Shown here in pieces: positions 23,610 to 35,545 of a stretch of DNA of 64,000 nt (position 1 is its first letter; every line of letters starts with the position of its first letter). The position numbers and the translations under genes were made by a program. Source of the stretch: Druceiella hillmani (Eukaryota > Arthropoda > Insecta > Lepidoptera > Hepialidae); NCBI GenBank assembly GCA_039881145.1, contig JAYKKI010000037.1, positions 15,759,501 to 15,823,500 of the forward strand, written 5' to 3'. The notes under the pieces were generated by a model. It saw only the letters and a program-made list of their open reading frames with translations. It was not told the origin of the DNA and did not search any database.

Positions 23610-26600
23610 TTCGTACTCAATATCAATATTGTCAGTCATGTGCAAAATTTTTCCATAAAATTCAAATAATCACTCCACATTCCAATGTCAAGTGAAAATA
23701 TTGAGTGTAATATTTCCAAAGATGAAACCATTTACCGTGATGAATCGCAGACGCTACGCTCACAAACGTTCAAAATTGCCATGTTCAAGTTAATGACTGA
23801 AATATTTATCAGATGATGGGGATATTTATAACATTCCAATGTGGTAATCTTTTTTTTTTAGATCGATAATTTTACGAATACTAATGTTCAAAAATCAAAA
23901 TTTATGTAATTACTTGAAGGAGAAAATTATAAATTTTCAGCCCGACAAATTTGCGTGTTTTTAAATTAATGGAGCAGCTAAATTTAGCCTATAATTTATT
24001 TGAACAAAGGTAGTAATATTGAATATTTATAGTAAAATTACTGATATATTGGGTACTGGGTGCGATTAGAAAGTGCCTTTATGACTTAGAACTCTCATTC
24101 TAATGACAAAACAATATAATTTAATTATGGAAATCAAATAAAATGTTATCTATGTATCACGTCACTTAATATTGAAAGTCTTTTATATTATTCGATACTT
24201 ACACAACGATCATATGCCCTATACGTATTATTACACATTCGATTAATTAAATAATAAGATGAATAACAAACATATAAATTTAAGTAATCCCTTAAATTAT
24301 CGTTAGTATTGTTTTTCCCAAGGAAATAAGAATAACCGCTTTTTATATGGCAAGAAGATCCAGCCAGCTAGCTATAATCCAGTATGAAATTACAAAATAT
24401 ACTCCGAGTATGGGGTATCGATAGAGAATGAGAAAATTTACCATTTTGCAAACGTGATTATGATTTTCAATATTCTATTACGTGTAAAACAAAAATATTT
24501 TAAATAAAGTAAACGCTAGAATATTTGGATTGATCATCAAAGCAACAACAACAGAAGTTGCTTCACTAAGCAATTTATGGTTAGACGTTTAGATGTTGAC
24601 AAAATTATCATAAATTTAATTTTTATTCATTGTCGCTATTCACCAATAAACATAATTTAAAGCACACAATTGATATTTTAGCTATCAATTTGCACCTCGG
24701 ATTTAAGAAAAGAAATAGTATATTAAAAAGTTTATTTAATGTAAAATCGACATTTTTAAAAAATAAGAATTTCTTTGTTAAATCAGTTCTGGCATTTTAC
24801 CTATATTATTATTGATTCAAGCCATGGCCAACATATCGGCAAATATAAATATTAAATAGTTTAGTTGCATTAAATATACAACTGCAGTTTATTATAAAGA
24901 AATCAATCATGGAACAAAAACTACTACTATTCTAAAATTGTACAAAAAATTTTTTATTTTAGGTTTGTTTTTTTTACTAGGAGGTAAATTTTAAGAAAAC
25001 AACGTATTGAACAGACTGTCATACCAAATCATTTAAATATACAAACCTGCCAAATATGATTAGAATTAGCACTACGAAATTCACCTTTTAATATTCACAT
25101 GAATTTGAATGTTTGAAGGGAAGTTTAAAAAAGTACGCTGTGCATCTATTAAAATATTTCAAAATATAATTTTACTCACAATGTAAATTTTTTAGAGAGG
25201 AAAATGACGGCAGCATAGATGTGGAATCTCTTCATACGTGACAAAGTTATATAAAATATGTACAATTCTGAAAAACCAATTCGTAAGCGTTTTTTATTAA
25301 ATTTTTTATTCGATATTGCAGCAGAAAATATTAATAATACTAATATTATAAATTAATGACTCCCCTTAATTTAAATTTTCAACATATTCCAAATGCTATT
25401 GTAAAGGCAGACGCCGGGTATTTGCTTTTTTGGAGAATTAGTTGTAAGTTTGAGAAAAAAAACCATGCTAAGTTAGCTATTCACCGTTATATTGTTTTAA
25501 AAAGAATAATGCTGGCACTAATATAATTATATTACCGGCAGTCACATAAGAATTTTTAATAGAACAAGCAAATTAGGGAAAATTAGACATTACTAAAATG
25601 CGTGCCTTTGCTTTCGATTAATATTTAAATGCAGTGTGTTATAAAAACTAAAAATATTATTAATAAGAATGATAATTTTTAATGCTATTAAAATACTAAC
25701 GCCGATGAACGGTTAATCCTTATAAGTCATTTTTTACGCCTAAAATTATGGCACATATTTTTATTGAAGAACAATGATTTTTTACGGTCGTGTAGTATTG
25801 AATGGTGAATAAATTGTCTTTTTGTTTCATTATGGTATGTATTAATAGGCGACTAAATTAGATATTATTCATGAATAATAATTTTTTTTAACTAAGGTAT
25901 TCGTAAAATGTGTATTTAAAAAGAAAATATCAGATATCTTTTCAAAATTACTTATGAAATTTCCATCCAATTTTTAATAATGAAAAAAAAAGTCGTAAAG
26001 TTTTTTCAATTTTTTTTAATTTAAGATTCGGAAAATTATTTGAAAAGATTTGTAAATATTAAACCTAAATTTTTCATATAGTATATTTTAGCGCATTGTG
26101 TAAATCGCGCAATCAAAAATTACACGAGAATCTAAACTGTCAGATACAAATCAATTTTCTATTGCATGCCCTCTTTCATGCTCAATCGACCAAATTCTGT
26201 TACATTTGTCACTAATCGGCATTTCTTGCTTTTGCGAAAATAATTTGTTGTGAGAATAAAATTCTTAAAAACACATCTTATGCAGAAAAGTGCTTATTTT
26301 ATTGCTATTTAATTGTAATAACTATTATAATAATGAAAGCGGCAACAGTCAACTGCTAAAATCCGCCCTGAGGCTGCTCCAGCCCGTGCACACGTTACAT
26401 TCGGTCAGCGATCGATCATCTTATTGAGATTTTATTATCTTTCTTACTTATAGCAATTCTGAGATAATGATGTCAATTTTTTAAATAAATATGGAATCAA
26501 AATATACAAAAACAATTCTATTATTTCATACATTTAAAAATGCTGTACTAATTGTACAATTCACGCGCGCGAAATTATTTAAATTGGAAAATGTTAAAAA

Positions 26601-27554
26601 TTAAGGTTGGCTAAAATAATGTAAACATATATAAGTAACTCATTATATCAGCTCACAGTACCTACTAAGTTGTAAACACTGCTTCTTGTATAGTCTGTAT
26701 AATTAGATACAGTGATTATTTAATCCGCTAACATCGAAACCTTACCACATAATTAGGATTGGTAATTTTCAAAACAAATATTAATATTGTGCACTATGCT
26801 TGTTAATGAGTAATTATCAATGATTAAATTAACTATATGCTATAAACGTAGTACTGTTCATTTACTCGGGTTCATTTATATCATATATTTATTGATAATT
26901 TTGATTATGGTTCGATTTCTTTAATGACATGTTTAATGCCCAACATTTGATAGACCTGTGCTTTTCCAATTATGTATTACTAAAATAATGTCTTCAAATA
27001 TTTGTATAATTATTGTAATATTGTAACAGCAAAACTATTGTACAGCGGAAGTGTAGTTTAACATTTAAATAAGTGAATTTTGGTATCTGGTTTTAATTTT
27101 TTTTTCACTTCCGACCTATTAACTCGTGAAAACGGTTGTCATCGGGGGCCAATTTCAAGCTATTGAGGAATATTTCATGTTAATGGAATTAATTTTTTAA
27201 TATAAGACGAGCCCTTCTGCATACTTGGTTTGAAATATATTTATTTTTATATCCTAGGTGGATTTTTACTTACATTCGTCGTTTACGTAGAAAAGTAAGC
27301 AAGGAAACGAAATGTTTATAAATTTTTTTATTCAAATATGGAACACAAATAATATATTTTTGAAATTACATTTGAAAAATTATTTTAAATCAACTGAAAA
27401 ATATTTGTTAAGACCTTTACACTGGTTTAACAAAGTACCTCTAATTTTTGGATTCAATATATTAAATGCGAAGGTGGGTTGACAACCCATACTTTTGTAA
27501 GCTGACAGTGTCATTGTTGCTTGTAAATAATAGGGATTTGGCAATACATTTTTT
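23610..27554. other. AT-rich non-coding desert
   Basis: No gene supported. A short GC-rich patch at about 26340-26420 has no recognisable protein or RNA in either strand. Confidence 0.5.
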
Positions 27555-27824
27555 TTGACAATGCTTGATGCTATTATGCTTTTAAAAATTAATGATGCTA
27601 TTAAAAGGGAAATGGGTATATTTGATATTAGGTCTTTTCATGTATTGCAACATGCATGTATTCAAATTACTTCAGAAAAATTGCGTGAAAATTGTATTGT
27701 TTTAAAAAGCATTTTTAGCAATATTAAAGCCTATAACACAGCGAGGTTAATCCTCCGAATACCTAAAGGAATTATTGAATTCAAAAAATTAACAGCAATC
27801 TTTTTACTGCAAATTACGTATTGA
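27555..27824 (+). CDS. Hypothetical 89-codon ORF, possibly a relic
   Basis: An open frame of 89 codons beginning in a T-run. Residues around 12-50 (KINDAIKREMG, then FDIRSFHVLQHACIQ) have a less AT-driven composition than the chance frames in this window and read like part of a folded helical protein. I do not recognise a family. No promoter, intron or neighbouring gene supports expression. It may equally be a fragment of an unrecognised transposase or a chance frame. Confidence 0.2.
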   Translation: MTMLDAIMLLKINDAIKREMGIFDIRSFHVLQHACIQITSEKLRENCIVLKSIFSNIKAYNTARLILRIPKGIIEFKKLTAIFLLQITY

Positions 27825-29308
27825 TATTTTATTGTAACTTAATTTTTCAAATTGGCAGAAACAAAAACATGATACAGTTTTCAGAAAACGATCCTTCACC
27901 ATACTTAAATATTAAGAAAATTTAAATAAAAAAAGTGAAAAGTATTAAATAAATATTTAAAGGAAGAATAAAAAAGCAATATATCCCGCAAAGAATCATA
28001 ATTCAATTCACGTTGTATCAATAAGGTAAATAAAATTTAGTAACAACATCCAACTCAAAAGACTAAGCCCAGACCAACATAGCTCATGTCAATTTTTTCA
28101 CTTCACTTCCGGCTCATAATGTTGTAACGATTTTGCTTCCAATTGATTTATGGTTGCTCGCCCCCTGTCTTGTACTGTCGAGATTATTTCCATTGTGCAC
28201 TGCGTGTGGGCTTTCTACGGTGATAAATTGAATATATTTGTTACTTCCCCATAAATTGTTTGAACGTTTATTTCATTTTCATTTGTATATTAGGAGTGTA
28301 TTTCTATTTGTACAACGTAGTTCGAAAGTCAATGAATCATTAAATTACAACCATTAGCTATGTTATTATTTAAAAATTATATTTGAAACGCGTCAATTGG
28401 GTGTGGTAGTAAATACCGGCTGATCGTTGTGTATTTTGCATAATAATTGAAATTTAGTAGTGGAAAAATATAACATTTTGGTTTGTCAATATAAGTCTTT
28501 AATGCGGTGATGAAAATAATATCCATATTAATGTCTATTAACTGTTAACATTAAAACATTTTTTGTTCATGTGTACATGTGCGGAAAAAAATCAATACAT
28601 TTTTTAACCAAGTGCACCTTCTTACTTTGTAGATATTTGAGATATTTTAGTACTTCTTACGTGTTTTTGTAAAAGCTTAACAAATATACAATTCTTATAT
28701 TTAATTAAAGAGAAACTAAGTTACCTGCCAGATTTTCTAAAAGAATTGAAGTAATTAACCTGATTATCGTTTCTCGTCCTTGCATTGATATTTATATACA
28801 GTCGAGACTAATAAAAATGCTTTATGAACTCATAAAGACCGCCCAAAATATAGTTTACGACCACAATAAGCACATAAGTGTGTGGCTACGATTATTCCCT
28901 TATTTCGATATTTTTTTTCAAAACGCCTTACACAAGAAAGAGAACACGCATGAATGTCGTGTGAACTATCCGTAACGTGAATAACAATTTACTTTATTTG
29001 TTTATTTCCTCTCATACATTGCTTTACTTACGGCATATAAATAATAAGTTCACAAATAGTTTATATATAGAAGTTGAAATGAAAGGCTTCTTATTGAGAA
29101 AAATACTGAGGATTCATTTTAATTTTTAAATTGTAACTAATTCGTATCGGTGTGAATCATGAAAATAGGTGAACATCTGTATGCATATAAATACATTAAT
29201 AAGATAGATAATTGAATAACACGTTCAATTTATATTTAATATTTTAATATTATTTAATTAACCTAATAAAATTTTTTTTTATGATTTATGTACATATATA
29301 AATACATA
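27825..29308. other. AT-rich non-coding stretch
   Basis: No gene, RNA gene or repeat supported. Confidence 0.5.
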
Positions 29309-29309
29309 C

Positions 29310-29350
<41 letters not shown>

Positions 29351-29365
29351 TATGAATGTGTTGGT

Positions 29366-29404
<39 letters not shown>
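29309..29404. repeat. (TA)n-(GT)n compound microsatellite
   Basis: TA dinucleotides (29309-29343), a short CACATATATATGAATGTG spacer, then pure GT (29366-29404). Confidence 0.95.
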
Positions 29405-29406
<2 letters not shown>

Positions 29407-30365
29407 TTGTGTTGAAATAGGTTTTTTGAATTACATCACCGCGTTAGTTTTTTTTATTAATTTTTTTTTCTAAGTATATATTTTCACAGCAATACCTTTC
29501 ATCAAGACTAATTCTTATTGAAGAATCTAATATTCGCCGTTAGGCAATGTCATACTGATTGAAATTATTTTACTTTATTAACAAGAATAAAAATATCTTG
29601 TAAACGGCATAATTAAACAAATTACTTTAAAATGTAAGTTATTCTCGTCTAAACACTGCCTGCGGTGGATTTTAACACTAAATTAAAGAAATAATTTCCA
29701 AGAAGAATAAATTTAAAAAAATCATTTTTATACCACAATAGTAATGTTATTAGTGGTATAAATTTAAAAAAAATACAAAGGTAGGCGTGAGGTGTTCAAT
29801 ATTTTCGTTCACGTGAAATAGCTAAATTGTTAAAAATCATATATTAATTGTACATTTCTAACTACACAAAGAAGGCGCTATCCATCATATCATATAAATA
29901 AAACGCAGTGTACAGTTCCCAATGAACACCCAATTTCAAAGTGCCTTCATTTATTTTCAGAGTTTAATATTTCACACAGCTTTATTACGTGAAATGTTAT
30001 ACATCAAGTCTCGTAATGTGTTTATTACATTTCTTAATCTACTTGTCTTAGGTATATTTGAAACATTTTGTCTTTTATAACACTACTTCTTACTAAAAAG
30101 TGTGTAATGGTCTTTTTATCTCGCTCTATACCAACATATTTTAAAGTATTTTTGCCTGAGTCCGTTATTGGCGCCATTTATGAGTATGTATTTGTATATT
30201 ATAATGTATTTATGTCTTTATTTATTTTGTACTCTAAATAAAATAACGAACTTACAATTCAGGGACACACCTATAACAAGGACATAGGTTTTAACATTTT
30301 GAAACAGATGATATAATTCAGCTATTTTCCTGCAGTTTGATTTTATAATTAATCGCCAATAGGAA

Positions 30366-30368
<3 letters not shown>
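29405..30368. other. AT-rich non-coding stretch
   Basis: Nothing recognisable. A 29-bp segment with TAGTGGTATAAATTTAAAAA similarity occurs twice at about 29725-29770. Confidence 0.4.

Positions 30369-30418
<50 letters not shown>
30369..30418. repeat. (AT)n microsatellite
   Basis: About 50 bp of uninterrupted AT dinucleotides. Confidence 0.95.
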
Positions 30419-30424
<6 letters not shown>

Positions 30425-31659
30425 AAAGGGACCACCACGAAACTGTTAACAAATTAAATTCCCAATCCATAAAACGTTGGAAATATTAAATCATAAAACA
30501 GTGATTATCATATGAAATTATGAACATCGTATTTATAATTTTTTTTACAGAAATACTAAGGTCAAAATGGTTTTATTACAAATCAAATTGCCAAGATCGA
30601 TATTGTTTGACAGAATTCGAGATTAAATGTATAATACAAAAAAATGTTAATTCTCACTCTTTTCCAATGTTTATTGCATAACTTATTAATCAAGCATTTT
30701 GTTTCAAAATTTCTAATTTATTTCAATTATAGACACAAGATAGGTTAACAAAAAAGGGCTGATGCAGTATTATCTGAAAAATCCATAACTCGAAAAATTT
30801 ACGTGGGTATAAATATACACAAACAAAATAAGTACAGAATATTTAATTGAGCTTAATGTGTATAATAGGAATAACATCTTATTGAAGTAATAATTTAACA
30901 AGCATTTTATCTCAAATAAGCACAAGCGATGCATTATAACATAAAAGTTTTAAATACAATTTTTACATATGTTTATTTACTTAATACTTAGCATGTATCT
31001 ACATTTTTCTTTTTCATTGTATTAAAGCTACTTTAAAAGAAAGTAATTTAAAAAGTTAGAAACTAATACAGTTCTGAAAAATAATTGTTTTTCTGCCTGG
31101 TTGCGAAATGTTAGAGAGTTTTTAGTGGACAATTTAAAAATATCTTTTTTTTCACCTGTTAATGAGCTATAATATGAAATTAGACATGACTAGTGATTAA
31201 AAAGGTAGTGAACTTTTACGGCATTACAGATATAAAATTAATTTAAAGGAAAAACGTAGAAATTTATCGCGGTGTATCGTTCAGGAACTGGTTCAGAAAG
31301 CTTTTGAATTTAGAGTAATGGAATGTAAACGTTATAAGATGAATATTCGTTAAATATAATTTTACATTATAATTCTATCGACTATACTTCACCATTCCAT
31401 TTTTTTAACTTTTAGTTAAAGTGAATTGTTGTAGTCGAGTTTGAGTTCGAGGTGAATCATTAAATTAAATGTGGTCGGCAAACCTTTTCGAAGCTCTATT
31501 TGAAGTGCAATCATTTTGGTAAATATGTATATAATATGGAAGAAAATATCTCTTAGTTCTAAACAATCCTTGGTCGTACGTAGCTCGAACATATCGTGTA
31601 CCCTCCGAAATCTTTGAAGTCCAAAGAGATTCACGTTTATATGTGTAATTACATGTAAT

Positions 31660-31661
<2 letters not shown>
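30419..31661. other. AT-rich non-coding stretch
   Basis: No gene supported. Minus-strand frames of 77 and 100 codons at 31416-31718 run through the following microsatellite and have no recognisable domain. Confidence 0.45.
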
Positions 31662-31705
<44 letters not shown>

Positions 31706-31710
31706 TATAA
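31662..31710. repeat. (TA)n microsatellite
   Basis: About 49 bp, TA dinucleotides with one CACACA interruption. Confidence 0.95.
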
Positions 31711-31902
31711 GCGTGCATACTTGATAATGTTGGGCTTACTGAATTTAAATTTATTTTGTTATCTTGATACCTCCATGTTGTTTTGGTTTCTGTTAATGTT
31801 ATAAAAAGGTTATAAGAACTTAACTTTGCACTTTGTCAGCAGTCAACCATAAAATAGAAATAAGAAATCCCAAATTATGAGTTGAACGAACCCAAGATTT
31901 AG
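31711..31902. other. AT-rich non-coding stretch
   Basis: Nothing recognised. Confidence 0.4.
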
Positions 31903-32192
31903 AATTATTTATTTCAACGGGAATCTCAATGATAAACGGCGCGGTACTCGATCGTCTGCAAAATCCTAGACGGCATCGATAATATAGATGTAGACAGCCG
32001 CTGTCCTAAAATAATTGTGGGTAAAATAATCGTGGTGCTTTGTGATTATTTACTTTGTTAATATCTACATGCGAGATTGTACTTTAAGTCATACGTAAAG
32101 GAAAACTATATAGGAATGTACAATATATCCATCAATCCGAAATAATATATTCGTCAATATGTCAAAAGTAGACACCAGATAGACTATTCCAG
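31903..32192 (-). repeat. Dispersed repeat family A, copy 2
   Basis: Reverse-complement partner of 3305-3622, sharing the same ordered blocks (ATTATTTCGGATTG, CAATCTCGCA, CAGCGGCTGT, GCCGTCT, GTTGAAATAAATAATT). It ends about 50 bp before the ribozyme relic at 32241. The copies are diverged enough that the family is probably old. Confidence 0.75.
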
Positions 32193-32240
32193 ACAGAAAG
32201 TTCAAATTAGTGTTCAAATCAGAAAGTGCAATTGGCAAAG

Positions 32241-32395
32241 ATCTTTGCTAATAGCCCACTTGAAGATGTTGTAATACAACGAAACCTAGGTCGTGGTAAA
32301 GAACTTGAAGAAAGTAGAAATAATACTACATCACGTAGTTTCATTTAATTGTGAATAATGAATTTCTACAAAATTAACGCCAAATATATTCAATA
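32241..32395 (+). repeat. Solitary hammerhead-ribozyme and leader relic of a Penelope-like element
   Basis: This 155-bp segment matches the reverse complement of about 58361-58512, the region spanning the ribozyme and the start of the PLE 5' leader, with only a few substitutions. It has helix II GTTGT-AAT-ACAAC, GAAA, the palindrome ACCTAGGT and the cleavage triplet GTC (32291-32293), flanked by CCCA and GTGG arms. The first core base is changed (TTGAAGA instead of CTGAAGA at 32260-32266), so activity is doubtful. Because it crosses the junction between one unit's pseudo-LTR end and the next unit's leader, it came from a tandem or uncleaved template. No ORF is attached. Confidence 0.85.
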
Positions 32396-33021
32396 GGCCA
32401 ATATTACATGAACAAATAAATTTACTGAATTTTTTATGACAATTTTCATAGAATGAAATTTGGTCATTTTAGTTGAAAAATAACTTTCATTTTTTCTTGC
32501 GACTTTCATCAAATAAAAAGTTGAACAAGGAGGTAATTGTGTGTTTTCGTGAAGCGAAAAGCCAATTTACATTGAGTTTGAGTCTTCTAAAGTAAACTTT
32601 GAAATGCGCGTCTTTTGGTAGACATTATTTCTTTTTTTTCACATCATTCCTTGCGCAGACACATAATTATTTTCAATCTTGGTAGCTAAAGTAACTAAAA
32701 GTTTGACCGCATGGAAGCAAAGAAAAATTTTATGAAAGTTTTTCTTCGGAAAAGTTGAGTTATTCCGATGTAAAATTCAATACTTTCAAGTTAGGAATTT
32801 TTATATGATGGAATTATTTTATTTCCCTTTCGTGTTTGGAAATAATTTGTTTATAAAAAAATGTGCAAAAGACGATTGCCGAAAAGCAGTAGCATAAAAT
32901 TATGAACATAACTTTGCTATTAAATATTTCTAAGATATGTTCTTAATATTAAACACTTTTAACATTGAGATTATTAACATATCTGCCAAACAAGACTAAT
33001 TATCCCAACTAAACCAGGACT
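32396..33021. other. AT-rich non-coding stretch
   Basis: Nothing recognised. Confidence 0.45.
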
Positions 33022-33101
33022 GGCGTAAATAACGTGCGCTTCAATGGTACAGGTGAAGCACGTCGTAAATAACGAGTACTTCAAAGGTACAGGAGGTACT
33101 T
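33022..33101. repeat. 40-bp tandem duplication
   Basis: CGTAAATAACG...TTCAA-GGTACAGG is present twice with a 40-bp period (CGTAAAT at 33024 and 33064) and several substitutions. Confidence 0.8.
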
Positions 33102-33640
33102 GCATTGTTTATAAGAATATAAGATTTGTAGTGTAAGTAATGTTTTGCACAATATTAAAACAAACTCTTAACTAATGTAATTTCAATCATCTACAGCACG
33201 TAAAAAATTTGCTTCATTTACTAACTATATTTAATGAACAAAACTTGAATTTATACGATTGACGGTATAGCGCGGCGAAGGCGCGGTCGATACAGTCTAA
33301 TGTGTTAACTGACCGGCCGCCCGACGCCAACTGAAAGAAAAGGGGGCGAGGGCGCGACATATTCTCTTTCACTCTTTCGCCGTTAATCATCCATCGATCA
33401 TACTTTTGTTTCATTCTATTTATTTCAAGATCATGCACAATTACTTATGAAAGAATATAAATTTAGGTACCTTGCATTTGTTTATTAGTTTGCGTAAGCA
33501 TGTGATTGCGTAAGCACTGAGCAGTGAGTTGCGTAATTTAACATTGATTGATTACATTAAAAACACAAAGTAAACTTTACTTACGTGTTTTTTCTTAAAA
33601 TACGGGAGTTAATAACTATACTTATTAGAATCGTTTAAAG
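33102..33640. other. Stretch with a GC-rich patch upstream of the hAT relic
   Basis: Positions about 33258-33410 are strikingly GC-rich for this window (CGCGGCGAAGGCGCGG, ACCGGCCGCCCGACGCC, GGGGGCGAGGGCGCG). A 74-codon minus frame crosses it but has no recognisable domain. It lies about 230 bp upstream of the first hAT codon and may be that element's leader or promoter, or unrelated. Confidence 0.5.
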
Positions 33641-35150
33641 ATGAACGAAGAAACCGATTGTGTTGTTTCGGATCGCTCGGAGCCGGAAAACATCACACCC
33701 AAGTAGACAGCTAAACTAGTAAAATATCACCTAACGAAATTCAGTACAAATCGGGAGAATGATTATTATTGGCTAGATATTGCGGAGTCGAATGTGTACA
33801 AAGCTTACTGTAGACTGTGTAAAAAGTGTTTATTATTTCTCATGGTGGACTAAGTGATGTTGTGAAGCACTCAGAGACAAGTACTTACGTGAAGATCGCG
33901 AGTTCTTGCGCCGTGATCTCGGCGATATTATGAATTTAACTGTAGCCGTAGAAATAACATCAATATATTGCACTGCTAAATAAGCTAAAGCAGTGCGAAT
34001 TGTTTACAAAAGTTGTTGCCCCTCATGTTCGTTGATTCCAAAATAGCTAAGAATGTTAAATGTGGTAGAACAAAGAGCGAAATATTAGTTTGTGAAGTAC
34101 TGACGAAAGAAACTTTGAGAGATGTAATACAAAATTAAAACAGGATTTTTTTTCAATTTCTACGGATACCAGCAATAAGGGAAACCGGAAAATGTTTCCG
34201 ATATGTATGCGATATTTCAGTTTTGATAAAACTATTTATTAGATTTTGTGGAGAGTTATGATGAAACAGCCCACCGAATAACAAACGTACTTTTGAAACA
34301 TTCGATAAATATAACTTAAAATAATCGCAAATAACTTCATACGGCGTTCACAATGCAAATGCAAACTTTTGTATAAATCATTCTGTATATACGAGTCTCA
34401 TTAACAAGAACGAGAAATTATTAAAAGGCAATTATTCCATTCACATATTGCATAAGATGAGCAAATTTGCACGTAATAGAATCTCTAATCTATTACTCGA
34501 CGTGGAAGCTATCATCTTGAAAATATACGGCCATTTCTCATATTTACCCAAACGTCGTGCGGAATTTATTGAAATATTTGAAAGTACGGAAATGGAGTAG
34601 GTCAAATTAGTTCGTCACGTTTTTATAAGATTTATGTCTCCGTCCTGCTGTTGAGAGAGTAATCAAAGTTTGGTAACCTTGCTTTGAAATGTTACTTTGA
34701 TAAGCCAGGATTATGTGCGAAAGCCATTGAAAAGGTTTTTCACTCGGAAGACGAGGAGACAAAAACTCTAACCTACTTACACTTCGTTCATAATGTTATG
34801 ACTGTTTTTAGTATATTAAAGAAAGAGTCTCAAGGAAGTGATATTACTGTAACAGAAATGCACGAGTCATTATGCCTCTTCCACTCAAATGCAAAAACGT
34901 TATATTTTTCGGCTACTAGACTTTAAATAAATTGGTTGAATCTGAAAAGACCACAGTCATCGAAGATTTCAATAATTTTTACACAAGTTGTCAAACGTAT
35001 TTAGACAAATGTCATAATTTTTCAGATGAAAATATTTTTGCTAAATTGTTAAGAATTCATAAAGTTGAAAAATGAAGTTAGTTTTGGAATGGTTGAGAAT
35101 GCTGTATCTTTATTGAAGTTGACAGGCGATGTTTCAGTAGATAACCTATA
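33641..35150 (+). pseudogene. hAT-type transposase pseudogene (BED finger, DUF4371-like)
   Basis: Frame fragments in order match the BED-finger/DUF4371 group of hAT-derived proteins: MNEETDCVVSDRSEPEN at the start, a BED-type finger YKAYCRLCKKC then SHGGLSDVVKHSE after a frameshift (about 33780-33880), KCGRTKSEILVCEVL (about 34060), FFSISTDTSNKGNRKMFP with the catalytic-domain SxDxS/T region (about 34150-34205), DVEAIILKIYGHFSY (about 34500-34545), and an 80-codon open piece at 34684-34926 (YFDKPGLCAKAIEKVF, YLHFVHNVMTVF). Stops and frameshifts break it repeatedly, so it cannot make a full protein. The C-terminal dimerisation region is not recognisable. Terminal inverted repeats and an 8-bp target duplication were not found by eye. 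Confidence 0.75.
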
Positions 35151-35545
35151 TGAAGAATGTTCTTTATTTTAAAAGCGGGATTTTTGAAGAAAAAATCCCT
35201 CTTTTTCTACTCAAAACGTTTCAAAATCCCGCTTTGCCTGAAAAGGCTTTGGGAACGCTGATATTGACCCGAGCGTCAATCACGCAGCTCGTCAGTGAAT
35301 CAACTAAAAATTGCATTTTTTTAACCGCAAATACGGAACCATAATGGCCGATGTAACGGTCACGCCATTGTGTCAACTTTGTGTTGATTGGTCTAATTAC
35401 CGAGTGGCTTATGTTTTAAGTCCACGTGAACCAAACATTTTTATTGGTTAATTATTACTCAGCGGGATCGTGTCGGAACGTTATGGGTTACGCGACTAAA
35501 ACTGTATTTATACAGTTGATAATTTTTTGTTTCGGATTTTAGACT
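35151..35545. other. Moderately GC-richer tail after the hAT relic
   Basis: Contains an inverted repeat AAAGCGGGATTTT / AAAATCCCGCTTT (about 35168-35234) separated by some 40 nt. This may be part of the hAT element's 3' end. No coding region is supported. Confidence 0.4.

Noticed and set aside
28310..28330. Possible tRNA B-box (GTTCGAAAGTC)
   Set aside because: No A-box or cloverleaf can be built around it. Similar short matches elsewhere also failed.
32255..32302. Active hammerhead at 32 kb
   Set aside because: The first core base is U instead of C and the outer part of stem I is degenerate. Kept as a relic only.
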